From assembly GCA_003008705.1 (NCBI GenBank), contig PDUO01000005.1, positions 871,997 through 935,996 of the forward strand: a stretch of 64,000 nucleotides of DNA, read 5' to 3'. The notes under the pieces were generated by a model. It had not been told where the DNA came from, ran no database searches, and saw nothing but the letters and a program-made list of their open reading frames with translations. The stretch comes from Pezicula radicicola. Taxonomy: Eukaryota; Ascomycota; Leotiomycetes; Helotiales; Dermateaceae. Shown here one piece after another: positions 45,491-57,008 of the stretch. Within the stretch, counting starts at the first letter, position 1. Each line of letters begins with the position of its first letter. A program made the translations under genes and the position numbers.

Positions 45491-46396
45491 GGGATTTATG
45501 AGGTTGGTGCTTTGATTTGGTGGTGCATTAAACGTTCTCATAATGAGACGGTGTTTGGAGTTTGGGAGGTCTATTGTCAAGTGGGCAGGAAGATGATATG
45601 ATGGGTAATCATGATGCATGATGTAGATGTAGTATTGACAAACAAATATAACACTTAAACACCATTCTTAGTTTTGCAAGGTTAGAAAACCTTCTACTTA
45701 TGACAGATGTTTATATCTTGCCCCGAATACATTAGTACCATTTCCTCCTCCTGCTCTGCGTGCTACGCAAACCTCACCATTCCCATGCCTCTTATTAGTA
45801 ACAACACCACCTCTAAAACAACAACGAAAAGAGCCAGATACGCTAAAAAATATATATATAGTACACCCATAGTCTTAACTGCTCTGTAGAAGGCAACATT
45901 ATACCAGTTTAAACACTTCGAGTCTAAACTAGTGCTGGTACCTAAGCGAGTTAAGTGAGTACTCAAATTGTTGACATGATAGAATTTGATCTTGTTGGTA
46001 GGAACGGGGGCTTTTTAAGGGTTTTGGGCTGTTGAACCATGCTGGTGAAGTCTTATATTTAAATAGATCGATCCTTTTTTACGATTATCTTTTGCAAAAC
46101 AGTCTTTAGGTAAGTCTCATGTGAATAGTAGCTTTTGTGACACTGCAGAGAGATTGCGAAAATAGCAGAAAATTTTAATTGCTCAAAACTAAGAGGCGCA
46201 TTGGTGGCCACTGGCAAAAGTGTTCACTAGGAATTCAAAATGAAATTAAGTAGTTGGACACGCAAAGTTGTCATCGGTTATTTGGAGTTGCGATACAGTC
46301 TACCAAGAGACTGCACAAAGTTTTGCCTAGAATACCATGCTTTCATTTATCTCATCATGCCTCGTTTATACGATAGCTGGTCTAATAATCATCAAT
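45491..46396. other. Convergent intergenic region
   Basis: 906 bases between the 3' ends of MCM5 and the AMP-binding-like gene. Small frames exist but none has recognisable content. A short TA-repeat lies at about 45851-45860. Confidence 0.5.
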
Positions 46397-48214
46397 TTAC
46401 GCATAAGCCAGAGTGTGGTCAGCTAGTATCTTCGCAGATACTCCTAGAGCAGCTTCACCGCCAATAACAGCCGGACCTCTCGCCACTATCTGTTATGTAT
46501 TAGCTCAAATTCTAGTGTAAAGCAAATGGGAAGACATACCTCTCCAGCTACGGTTTCGTCAGTCGTCTTGTGAAACTTCGTGTCCTTGAAAAAGATCTCG
46601 ATACTGCTCAATAGCGCCCCGAAATGGGAGTATTTGCTACTCGGTTCGGTTATTCTGTAATCGTACATGCCTGTTTGAGATACTGCGCCTGCTACTTTTC
46701 CAGATGTGAGAGCATAGACAATTCTTGCTCCAGTGTAAATCCTGAGATCTGACAGCGTTGTCGAGCTCAGAGGCATAGTGTCGAGGCCAGCTTGATCAGC
46801 GACATAAATGAGGCGAAGTTTTCCTGGCGTAGTCCCAGTTACGGGTCGAAGAGAGTCATACATTCTAGAGAATAAACCAGCAAGAGGCATCACACCCTGT
46901 TGGACCAAGGTGCGAGTGTCGAACCAGTGGACGACCTTGTACAAGGAGGAGTTCATCTTCGCAGCCGTTTCGGAATGAGTTCGAGCCAAGGTAGAGGCAG
47001 ATGCAACAATAATTGTCGGAGAAACACCTTGCGTTGCCAGAGTGAGATCGGGACTTCGACCTGCGACAGAGTTCAATGCTACAGAAGCATTAGAGAACAG
47101 AGCCGTCAAGGTCATGATAAGAGGGTAAATGGCTGACAATGAGTCGGCAGGAACAAAAAGGTCTTCAGGGCTAAAGCGTGCTAAGTTTGGAATGCCAGCA
47201 ACCTGAGCAGAGATAGCAGAAACGAGATTGGCTTGAGTATACTCAAAAAGCTCATCGGGGCCGGTTTCTTTGGATGGCCAAAAGGCGATAATGTTCTTCA
47301 ACTCCGCCTTCTCCTTTGTCAATGCTGGCAGTTCCAACCCTTCAGTCGCGGGAGAGTCCTGAATGATTTCTTGCCAGGTTGAGACATTTACAGCTCCACC
47401 AGTACCTGTGGGGACCTCATTCCAATCCATATGCTTGCTGCCTTCATCTACGACCCATATAACTTGCTTCAAAGCCGGGTAGCTCTTCGCTACTCCATCG
47501 AAAGGAAATGAGCCTACTGCTGCGACAACCGTGTCTGCGTTGGATTGCTTCAAAAGGGATACAATGGTCTCGGCTGGTCGATCGTATGGGAGTAGTATAA
47601 TAGTTAGACCATAGAAAGCACCAGCGAAGACTGTTGCTAGAAACTCGACGGAATTTGGCAGATATATGGCTACATTATTCCCCCCATTCTGTTTGATATA
47701 TTGACCGATTAGGTTGATTTGTCGAGTTATGTTAGCTGTTCTGGAGTCAGCATTCTGCCTTCGGTTGAAGTGGGGTGTCCTGACCAATGTCATGTTGAAC
47801 AACCTGTTCAGATCCCAATACTGTTGATATCTGACCCGGTTTCCCTGTGGTATTGTCTTCATTATCCGTAGGTCCCGAGATTGCCTTTCTCCATACATCC
47901 CTGAGGTCTCCGTCTCTTCCTCTTGACCATTTGGAGTCTCCCGGGTCCTTTATGTTGAGTCCGGAGTTGAGGGGAATCCCATGGGGTGCTGAGTGTGAAC
48001 GATAAACTGCGGACTCTCCTTCTCTTCTCACCGGTGAAGCCTGCGCCTGGCGGGCCAGTAGCATAGGATGGGCATCTGGGTCTCGGGTTGTAATGACACT
48101 GTAGATGAAGAAGCTGATGAGACTTGTGAATATGACAGTGGATAGGACATCCCATTCGCCGAGAATGCTAGTGACAATCTGGTCAAACTTGAGCATTAGG
48201 TTATCGAACCCCAT
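46397..48214 (-). CDS. Membrane-anchored AMP-binding-like protein, probable pseudoenzyme
   Basis: Three exons (48214-47785, 47735-46540, 46489-46397) give 572 aa. Residues 23-41 form one hydrophobic membrane segment, followed by a charged linker and GDLRDVWRKAI. The rest has the fold pattern of adenylate-forming (acyl-CoA synthetase) enzymes: NNVAIYLPNSVEFLATVFAG, LPYDRPAETIVSLL, YPALKQVIWVVDEG, and near the end KVAGAVSQTGMYDYR and GEIVARGPAVIGGEA. The ATP-binding loop normally reading TSGTTGxPKG is here FWPSKETGPDELFEYT, and the C-terminal catalytic-lysine domain is absent; the protein ends HTLAYA. Hence an enzymatic role is doubtful. Intron 1 has a GTCAGG donor, supported by frame and a CTGAC branch. 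Divergent from POM34. Confidence 0.8.
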
Positions 48215-48736
48215 ATTGGGCAAAAGATGTGTCGACAAAGTAAGTAGGCAGAGACGAGGGGGACCATGAGTTGTTGAGGGTCAGTTATTATTAGGACGGA
48301 GGTATACTTCGAACTTCGAAGTATGGTCAGCAATGCGGAGAGCTCTCCAAGAGGCAAGTCGCCGATGCAAGCCAGTCAGTGGAGTGGTGCAGGAACAACA
48401 CCGAACACGTCGGCAAGTGCGGCCGGCGCTAGCGGGGAGTTTGACCTGGAGAGCTTTGAACTTCAGCATCAACATTCTGGTGATCCGTCAAAACAAAGAC
48501 AGTCAACACCACCACCTCACGCTCCTTCGACAATGCTAACATAGACTCATACCCAGTGACATGCTCTACTAACATTTCTGCAGCTAAACAACTAATACCC
48601 AGGACTGGGCGTTCGGTCAGGTAAGATCCTCCAAATCTTGTGTTTACACTTGAGGTTCCCAGTGCTAGGTTTCGTTAGCTGATTGAGATGCGCCACCTTA
48701 AGAAACCCTCGATAGACCTGCTCCTACTACTCCAAT
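48215..48736. other. Divergent promoter between AMP-binding-like gene and POM34
   Basis: 522 bases. It contains a 73-codon frame (48323-48544) listed separately, and a CT-rich stretch just before POM34. Confidence 0.5.
48323..48544 (+). CDS. Possible small low-complexity protein
   Basis: 73 codons, ATG to TAG, product MVSNAESSPRGKSPMQASQW followed by Ser/Thr/Ala/Gly-rich sequence and a His/Gln/Pro-rich end. The bias looks like a disordered N-terminal exon. A donor-like GTGATC at 48480 and acceptor CTGCAG at 48583 would continue it as KQLIPRTGRSV, but I cannot complete a model. It may be a small gene, an upstream frame in the POM34 transcript, or chance. Confidence 0.3.
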   Translation: MVSNAESSPRGKSPMQASQWSGAGTTPNTSASAAGASGEFDLESFELQHQHSGDPSKQRQSTPPPHAPSTMLT

Positions 48737-49579
48737 ATGTCAACTCCCGTCCGGCCATCAACCCCCGAGAGAAAAGAAGCTACCTCTTCAACGCCTCTAA
48801 CCGGTACATGGAGGCATCCTCAACTAGATGAGATCGCGAGGCGGCAGAATGCTACCACTTTCTCGGAAAAGAACTTCAAAAATGTGCTGTGGAACGTTGG
48901 AACACTCGTATCTCTTTATTTTGTAGAGAAAGCGTTCATATCTTGGTAGGCTTCCCGGCCAATTCAGAGTTGAAGACTTTGGTTAACAATACTTAGGTTT
49001 CCAGGTATCTACATTAAAGCCACAAAATACCTCAACCCATACTCGACATACACATACTGGTCCATCGTGCTAGTAATACTAGGAAACATTATCCTAGCGT
49101 GTCTCCCACTGTTTCGTGCAAAGGACGACCTCTCGGACATTGCGCTTACACCTGCACAACGAAAGCTCCTCGGGCTTCCACCCAGCTCTGCTCCACCCAC
49201 TCCTGGCTCTCAATACGCAACGCCACCTCGATACCAAAGAACCTCCACGCCTTTGAGTGGTTCTCCCGCCAGCCAACGCAGTCATTCAGACTCCCCACTG
49301 TCTGGGAGAGGCAGTCCCTCTGGAAGCATATCAGGAATTCCTTTCTCCCCTAACGCAAGTCCGATGCTGCAGAGAGCTTTTGGAGGTAATTCAAATGGAG
49401 CGAGGAGATCATCTTATGGCTCGCCAAGTCCTTTAGGGCCGTCCTCAAGATCGAGTATTGGAGAATTACCAGGGACACCTACCCCTGCGGCGTCCAAAGG
49501 ATCAAGTGTTGGCCTCAACAACAGATGGCTGTTCGAGAAGGGAAGGAGAAATTCTGGCAGTTCTCGGCTCTATACATAG
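48737..49579 (+). CDS. POM34: Transmembrane nucleoporin Pom34
   Basis: Two exons (48737-48945, 48997-49579; 51-nt intron) give 263 aa. A Ser/Thr/Pro N-terminus with repeated S/T-P (RPSTPERKEATSSTPLTG) precedes two membrane spans, KNVLWNVGTLVSLYFVEKAF (about 52-70) and YWSIVLVILGNIILACLPLF (about 88-108), with WFPGIYIKATKYLNPY between them. The rest is a disordered Ser/Pro/Gly tail (GSPASQRSHSDSPLSGRGSP). The layout of two membrane spans and a disordered, proline-directed phospho-site-rich tail matches fungal Pom34, part of the Ndc1/Pom152 ring that anchors nuclear pores in the envelope. Next gene HID1 starts 331 bp downstream on the same strand. Confidence 0.88.
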
Positions 49580-49910
49580 AGGTGTAGAAGATTGAATTTT
49601 GGAGATGTTCTGTAATGATAGATACCCATGCGCTCACCCTTAAGATGGTCACGAATCAAGCACTTAATATATATGACTTTGTAATTAGCTTTACGCTTAT
49701 TTGACTAAATGTGAATAGTATCTCTGAACCCACACGTCCATTTCCTCTATAGCTTGCTTAGGAATGACAATAACACTAGAATGCTAGAAAAAATGTTGAT
49801 CACGTGGCGGCACTTGAGATAGCGATTAGATATCTCAAGTCAACATCGAGGACGTCAGAACGCTTAGAGAAAGTGCACTCTACAACAACGGATGCTAAAC
49901 ACAATTCAGG
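49580..49910. other. Spacer POM34-HID1
   Basis: 331 bases; holds the POM34 3' flank and HID1 promoter. No further feature seen. Confidence 0.5.
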
Positions 49911-52900
49911 ATGGGAGCCTCTGACTCAAAGCTCGTCTTCAAGAAGGGTATATTCAGGCTTTCCGAAGACAAGGATATTGCAGCGGACGATCCATACTGG
50001 GCCTCTGTAAGGTTGCCCAGAAGACAAATAAGGCCAGAAGTTGACCTGACATCGTGTAGTTTTGGGAGCTCCCAGAGTCCACCGAGGACATCTTCAGTCT
50101 ATTCTCTCCAGCAGATATCCGGAGGACACGCGACAATGCTTTGGAGAACCTAGAAACCCTTATACTGGCAGTGACCAGCCGGCTGTTCATTCTGCGACAC
50201 CACCCTTCGTTTCCCGACCTAGAGCTAGCACCAGAAAGAGATGCACTGAACTGCATACGGATACTCACCCGAATATTGCCCTTTGTTTATGAGGCGGAAC
50301 AATTGCAGTCATGGGAGGATAAGTTCTTTTGGGGCGTTAGGAGGAAGCGGACACGGTAAGCACTACATTTGGCTTCGCCGTGGACAATAACTGATCCGGT
50401 TGTAGTAAGGCCTCTCTTGCCGGAGAGGTTCTGTTTGACGAAGCAGAGGCTCTTGCAAGCCCGAGGTTGCCCTCCCCAGATGATTACGAGGAGGTCAAAC
50501 CATTAGCAGAGGAGTTGATTGATACTCTGATCGACTTGCTATTTTTCGCCGACTTCACCCTACCGAGACCGCAGACTAGCAAGAACAAGGTGACATATGC
50601 AATATGGCAGAGCGGAGTGGGATGCAACACACCTGTTGGAACGAGCAAGGAATTTGAAAATAATCGACTTGAAATACTTCGGCTGTTATTAACGCTGACG
50701 AGTCAAAGCATGTACATGTCTCCAAATCTGCTTCCCGTACAAGGTGTTAAATCCATTACCTACATCGCTACCTGTCCCGACAAGCAGGTGGTTTTGTCCG
50801 TTTTGTGTTCGCTTCTCAACACGGTGAGTCTCTCTGTTTGAAGATGTGCCCAGTAAATACTAATAGTAAATAGACTCTGAAATATAACCCTGCAACATGG
50901 AGGGTCCCATACAACAATCTGATTTCGAAAGACCCGAAGCAGATTTTGGTCACATACGCGCTGCAGGTCCGACTACCTCAGAAAATTTGCAAACCAGGCT
51001 AATATCTATAGTTCCTGTTGGTTATACTTCTCTACCCAATTCCAGAATCGGGCCCTGCCCACACCAAAAAGAGTATACCAAGCTTCCAGCACTAGCCTTG
51101 AAAGAAAAAGCTGACACGTTATAGACTTCTTTCGTCACTTCCTTGGGCGCTTACACCGGCCGCAGGACTTTCAGTTTATTGTGGATGGCATGACGAGAAT
51201 CCTCCAAGGCCCTCTGAACTCAAACGCCTCCTATATCCCTGGAGGTCAGGCAAAGGACAAATGCTCATCTGAGATGATAATGCTCTTCTGGGAGATTACT
51301 CAATGCAATAAACGCTTCCGATCTTTCATAATCGACACTGATCGGTCGCTCGACTTTGTCATAGTCATCCTATTTTACGCCCTTGAGTATAAGCTGGATG
51401 CCTCAAAGCAAGGAGTCGTAAGGATGTGTATTTTTCTCCTGCAAACGTTGAGCGTGGAACCCAACTTTGGCATAAACTTGAACAAACGGTTTGAAGCCCA
51501 GGAAACTCTACCTCTAAGTATCCGAATTCAAAACTTCAATGGAACCTATGCTGACTTCCTAATTCACGTAAGTCTAAAATCACATCATTGTGCTTTGCAT
51601 CTTTGCATCCTTGCTAATAATCTAAAGTCCATCTACACCATAATAACCACAAGCCAAGGCAAACTCACAGCGGTATATCCGGCTTTATTAGCAGTGATCA
51701 ACAATATTGCTGCCTATATCGAGAATCTCAATGCATCCGCTTCCTCAAAATTATTGAACTTGTTCTCTTCGATGTCATCACCCTCCTTCTTGTTGGCAAA
51801 TGACAGCAATCATGACTTACTGCAGTCATTGTTGGAGAGTATGAATGCTATCATTGAGCACCAATACAAAAGTACGTTATACGTTCTATAGCTGATGTTC
51901 AACAAGGGAACTAATTTATTGTAGAAAACCCAACGTTCATATATGCACTGTTACGGAACAAGAAAAAGTTTGAAGGTAAAGCCCGTTGCGTACTTGCTAT
52001 TGATTTTGCTAATTGGTATAAGCATTGCGAACTTTCACCCTTGATAGTGGTCAAGAAGAGATCGAGCGCCGAAGACGACAGAGAAAGGATGGAGGAGGTG
52101 AAGACCTCAGTGAAAGTCGTAGAACATCCACTGATAGCACTTTACAAAGTCCTTCCGGGAGTCATCATCACTCCGTCTTGAAAGATGTCCCTGAAGAGGA
52201 TACCTTTGCTATTGGGGACGATGAGGATGAGGATAGTGATGAGGAGGACCAACGTCCAACGCCAGCACAGACGCCAAGCGAAGCACCGTCACGCGCATCA
52301 TCTGTTTCCTCGAGTGTGGATGATGCAGTGCCCGTACAGTTACGAGGAATGTCAGAGAAAGCACGAGGAAAGATGCCTGGTAGGTTTTCCAATGCTGACA
52401 TGTTACTAAATATTTTATTAATGGTACCACAGCGGGCATGCCTACCTTCTCGAGGCAAAACAGTACCACCAGCCTGAGCAGCTACGCAACAGCAGGTTTC
52501 TCCACGAACGGAGCGTTCGAGCCCACAGCACAATGGATCGAGTCTTGGCTCTCAGAACTCCCTCTCCACACAATCCTCAGCTTGATTCAACAAGTATCAC
52601 CTCTCCTTCCACGAGCTGGTGTTTCTGATGCTCCATCAACAAACATCTTACGTACCATTCAAGCCGCTGAAGTTACAGGCATTGATGCATCACCCATCCG
52701 GATCCACTCCTTCGAATGGTCTCCTCTTTCACTAGGCTGGTACGAGTCACTGCTCTGGGGATTCGTCTTCACCTCTGAGATGCAAGTTGCGAAAGGCACG
52801 GTTGGTGTCTGGAACGGCACGGCGATCAAGCTTTTCCGAGTCCAAGAAATCGCTGCTGCGGGGCCAACGTTAAGCAGTCCTAGAGGAGCTGTAGATGCTG

Positions 52901-53028
52901 TCGGTAGTAATATCGTCAGTAGAATTGGCAGCATCAATTTGAGGGGCGTAGGAACACAGGAGACAGGTGGCGAGGTTAGACAGACCGCTTCGACAGGTAC
53001 TTCGGCCAGAAGCTCCATGGCTCTTTAG
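49911..53028 (+). CDS. HID1: Hid1-family protein (HID1/ftp105/Ecm30)
   Basis: Ten exons (49911-50006, 50060-50355, 50406-50823, 50874-50966, 51012-51072, 51125-51567, 51628-51871, 51925-51975, 52023-52379, 52433-53028) give 884 aa. The start MGASDSKLVFKKGIFRLSED carries Gly2, a likely N-myristoylation site as in animal HID1. Family blocks: PYWASFWELPESTEDIFSLF, FFADFTLP, NFFRHFLGRLHRPQDFQFIV, FWEITQCNKRFRSFI, and WYESLLWGFVF near the end. A disordered acidic Ser-rich insert lies at about 590-700. Related proteins act at the Golgi (dense-core vesicle biogenesis in animals; S. pombe ftp105 localises the deubiquitinase Ubp5 there). The fourth intron has a GTCCGA donor, and the sixth intron (60 nt) is a multiple of three without stops. 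Confidence 0.9.
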
Positions 53029-53833
53029 CCGATAACGGCAACAGAATCATTACCTTTGGATTGGAGAATGAGAGACCGGGGCATGGTCTGGCCATGTAGA
53101 ACAGCATGATGTGGCACATTTCAGCGCTGGCGTTTAAGGAACTGAGTATAAGAACCGGGGGGGACGGATAACCACCGTGTAGTTTTGGCTTCACTTCTTG
53201 ACCGGTGACCTTTTAACCAATAAGAATTCAATTCAAACCAACAATAATATCAACTCATATCTGATCAGATCTTGACAGTGCCAACCCTATCATTTTCCCT
53301 GGGGCAAAATTCAACCCTAGAACAAGTTTCAAGTAATTCCCTCCAAGGACTTGCAGCTCTCTAGACCACTGGTTATCCTTTTGGTGTGCTTGGAATGCGC
53401 TTTCAAGATGCATCGGTTTCTGGCACCTGCATTCCTGCCCTGTTTCTCAATCGTGGCGGTGCACAGCCATATCGTTTGGTAGCGGACGGGACGCCGTTTC
53501 GGAAATGATGTGCAGGGCTCCATGGGTTCCGCACGCCTCACAAATCCGTTTCGTTGACCTCGGTTTTGCCGGACTGCTCGCGTGGCATAATGCAGGGGTC
53601 GTGCATCGTTTTCTGTCTGAACGGTGTGCCTGTGCCACAATATATTGGAGCTTCAGCCACTTAATGGAATTTCTTTTGGATCTGCTATGATTTAGGATGC
53701 AGGCGTGGCAGGCCATGTAGTCGATGACTTTTTGCTTTGTTGTCTGATCTGACTCTTGTCTTGGTTTCTTCTTAAAGCGGTCTGTGTAGGATTTTTTTCC
53801 TCTTCACATCCTGCTTGGACATTTACGAGAGAG
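53029..53833. other. Intergenic region HID1 to epoxide-hydrolase-like gene
   Basis: 805 bases of mid GC content. Overlapping frames on the minus strand (53329-53716) show His/Arg/Cys-rich nonsense composition and no recognised family. No RNA gene identified. Confidence 0.5.
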
Positions 53834-55516
53834 ATGGAATCGAGTATTACTAGTTTGACTGGGAATGGTGATGAGATTAAGAGTTATCGCATTCATGTAA
53901 GTACCTTTTTGTATACACACGTGCTTAGGCGCCCAGGTCGTGTTTGTCGCGATGGCGCTAATAAAGTTACTTCACTTAGGTCAGTAGCAAGTATCTGGAA
54001 CTTACGCAGAAGAAACTGGAGTTGACGAGACTGCCTCATGAGTTGTTGCTTCCTAAGGGTAGGGAGTGGGAGGATGGAACACCGAAGGGAGATATCGAGC
54101 CTTTGATTGATTTTTGGTATGTTATGGAGCTCCTTCCCGGTCGCAAAGATTAACTCTCCCTCTCTCCTGTTTTCTTTCTGGAATCATCGGAAGCTTTGGT
54201 CGAAACTGACTTGTGTTGTGCACAGGCTAGAACAGTATAGTTGGAGGGATCAGGAGGAGAAGTTGAATGCGCTACCCCAGTTTCGGACTGCGATACAACC
54301 AGAGCGAGGTGTGCCGTTGAGGATACACTTCATTCATGTGCGCTCGCCGCATGCGCATGCCATACCTTTACTACTTATACCACCGTTTCCACTCACGAAC
54401 TTGAGTCTGTCGAAACTCATCGAGCCGTTGTCCAAACCCGAAGATCCGACTACGAATCAACCTTTCCACTTGGTGATCCCCTCAATTCCGGGGCTAGGGT
54501 TCAGTGATGCGTTGACGGCTATCCATGGGCGGAATACTGGGTTGCTGGAGACAGCAGGCATTTTTAATAAGCTGATGCTGAGACTGGGGTACCAATGTTA
54601 TATTGCGACTGCGACTGGTGGCGGCAGGGAAAGTCCGGCTGGTATCGACTACCATCTTGCCAGGCTAATTGGAGAGACTTTCAAGGAGAACTGCCTAGGG
54701 GTACATCTAATAAATCCATTATTGAAGCGGCCGAGATTAAGTCAGGAGCCACTAGGTTGGGTAAAGCTTTCCGTAGCCAGATTCTTCCATGCCGAAATTT
54801 TTGGCTACGAGGCACAAGACTTTACGGCTCTGAGAGCGTCGGAAATGGCTGCAAGAGCTAAGAAAAGGGCTCAAACAGCTGCTGAACGTGCCGGTGAAAG
54901 GAAGCCTCTGTTGAAGGACAAATTGACTAGTGGTGTTGTGGCATCGGTGGGACTAAGGGAGCCCAATACGCTGGCTTACGCTTTGTGTGACTCACCTGTT
55001 GGTCTTTTAAGCTTGGTGTGTAGTACGTTGAAGCGGGTCAGTCCGAAGCATACGTTGGACGAGATGGAGATTATCAACCTTACACAACAGGCTTGGCTCC
55101 CTGGTCCGGAAGCTGCCATACGATTTTGGGCGGGTGCTCTGAACGAAGTTGATGGTTTTTCAGCCAAGAAGAAGGCGAAGTCTAGCGTTGCAGTAACAAT
55201 ATTCGGCGGTGTAGGCGACGAAGGATACATGTGCCCTGCTTGGGCCAGCAGCAAGCATGATGTGATATTTACCCAAAGAGTAGCTGGAAGTGCTGGCTTG
55301 ATTGTTCTTGAAAAGTCGGAAATTGTGGTTGATGGCGTTAGAGGATTAGTGAAAGAGGTTCAGAAGAACGATGCCAGGATGAAGGCTCGTCCTCTTGACG
55401 AGGTGGTGGTGGATCGACCTGATCAGACGATTCTGGAGGAGGATGAGGTCCGCGGGGAGGTTGTTTTGCAGCTTGATGTTGAGAGTCCTGATACCATTGT
55501 TGCTGGTGAGAGGTAG
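53834..55516 (+). CDS. Epoxide-hydrolase-like alpha/beta-hydrolase, catalytic residues missing
   Basis: Three exons (53834-53896, 53980-54116, 54226-55516) give 496 aa. The N-terminal EHN module is clear: KLELTRLPHELLLP, IDFWLEQYSWRDQEEKLNAL, PQFRTAI, LRIHFIHVRSPHAHAIPLLL. The hydrolase core has the oxyanion HGWP-like region replaced by IPPFPLTNLS, FHLVIPSIPGLGFSD conserved, and YQCYIATATGGGRES at the nucleophile elbow where active microsomal-type epoxide hydrolases have GGDWG. The nucleophilic aspartate is therefore absent (about residue 197-200), and the terminal GGH motif is replaced by SAGLIVLEKSE. A long Lys/Arg/Ala insert occurs in the cap region (MAARAKKRAQTAAERAGERK). Probably a non-catalytic or altered-function relative, common in ascomycetes. 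Confidence 0.82.
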
Positions 55517-57008
55517 TGAGACGAGGAATAATCGGGATAGGTTTGGAGCGGGTGGCAACGGCTGGATGGGTTAATGTGATGAGAAATGATGATAATAATG
55601 GGGAATGTGTATATGATACCAGACGTAGCGATTTCATCATTTAACCGCCATCCAAAGACGTTCAATGTTCAAGTTTAACTTGTGAATGCTACATGTGCCC
55701 AACTGTCAGTAGACCTTGCCAAGAGACGTTTTCATCCACCAGCTTCTCGCACATGCTCGATGAGCGCTGCTGATCCGATCCGGACCCCAATGTAATAACC
55801 AGCATGCATGGACCAAGAAGCAAATATCAAGGAGGATTGCTATCCCGTTGCGGTTCAAAAAAAAAAAAGGAAAAAAAAAGGTCATTTCTTGACCGCCAGA
55901 CGGTGCCTTTCTCCTAGTGGTTGTGTAGTAGTAAGTAAATTGCCGAGGAGAGCTCAACTACTTTCGCTTGAAAGACGAAATAACTAAGAAAAGTGATAGA
56001 AATCGATAAGATAGTAGTAATCCAATGAGCTTGATCCGGTTGAATATGCAAGATGATCTGCAAAATATGCGAGATGCCAGATGCAGTATCGTACTGTACT
56101 ACTTCGTTATCGAGCCTGTCAAACGTCGTTTCTTTCCAACGTGGTTTTCGACTGCTGCATTCCCAGCAGTTGGAGCAGAAGGAAAACTGAAGCTGAAGGG
56201 ACTTTTGATATCCAGGTGAACATGGATTGGACCAAGGAAGCAACTTGGCAGCGATATGTACAGTAGCGTGGCATGGACAAGTACAAAATAAGTATGATCA
56301 ATGCCCGAAAATGCTCCGCAGGGAGATCCTAGCTTGCCGTGCCCAGTGAAAGCTTGGCCGCATTGCATCGTCTTCAAGGAGAAAACAAAAGTCGCTACCC
56401 ACGACTCGTTTCAATCGCCATTATTGTCAAAGAAGTCATAATACTGTACCGTCTCCAGGGCTCTATTGGACCGATACTTGAGGTATAGTATTACAAGACT
56501 AAAGAGAGCCTTATTATCTTATATCGACGCGTACCTTCGTACTGTACATCAGACGACTAGCGCCAGGCCTAGCAATTGCCAACTCAACTCCTCTCACTTT
56601 CGCCACCTTAGATGCTTGGACTTGGACTTGGACTTGGACTTGGACTTCATACATCATATTTTAGTTGGCATTTTGGACACTGCTGTATCACCATATTTTC
56701 ACTTTCCAGGACCACCCGGAAACCACCCACACAGCCACAGGCAAAGAAATCGCGTACTGCTGGAGCTTCCTTCCACTTTCCAGTCCCCGATGCCATTTTG
56801 ACCCAACGCAGGAAATCAATGCATTCAATCAACGAGCCCAGGAATCCTCCTCTGTTCGTCTCGACAATGCCTTCCCAATAACGGGAGTAATTCTCCGTTC
56901 GCAGACCAGTGCGGTCCTGGAGCCTCTATTCACTTGGCATCTTACTACCATCGACAATCTTTCCAACGCTAGTCGCACGACTCCAAACTTCACTCCTAAT
57001 CCGCCAAC
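55517..57008. other. Long upstream region of TRK1
   Basis: 1.5 kb with no supported gene. Contains A-runs near 55857-55880 and the hexamer repeat at 56615-56647. Probably promoter and 5' UTR. Confidence 0.5.
56615..56647 (+). repeat. (CTTGGA)5.5 hexamer tandem repeat
   Basis: Five perfect copies of CTTGGA plus CTT, about 360 bases upstream of the TRK1 start. Multiple of three, but no coding frame there is convincing. Confidence 0.9.

Noticed and set aside
53329..53716. Two overlapping minus-strand frames between HID1 and the hydrolase-like gene
   Set aside because: Composition is arbitrary (His/Arg/Cys-rich), two frames compete for the same bases and neither has known motifs.
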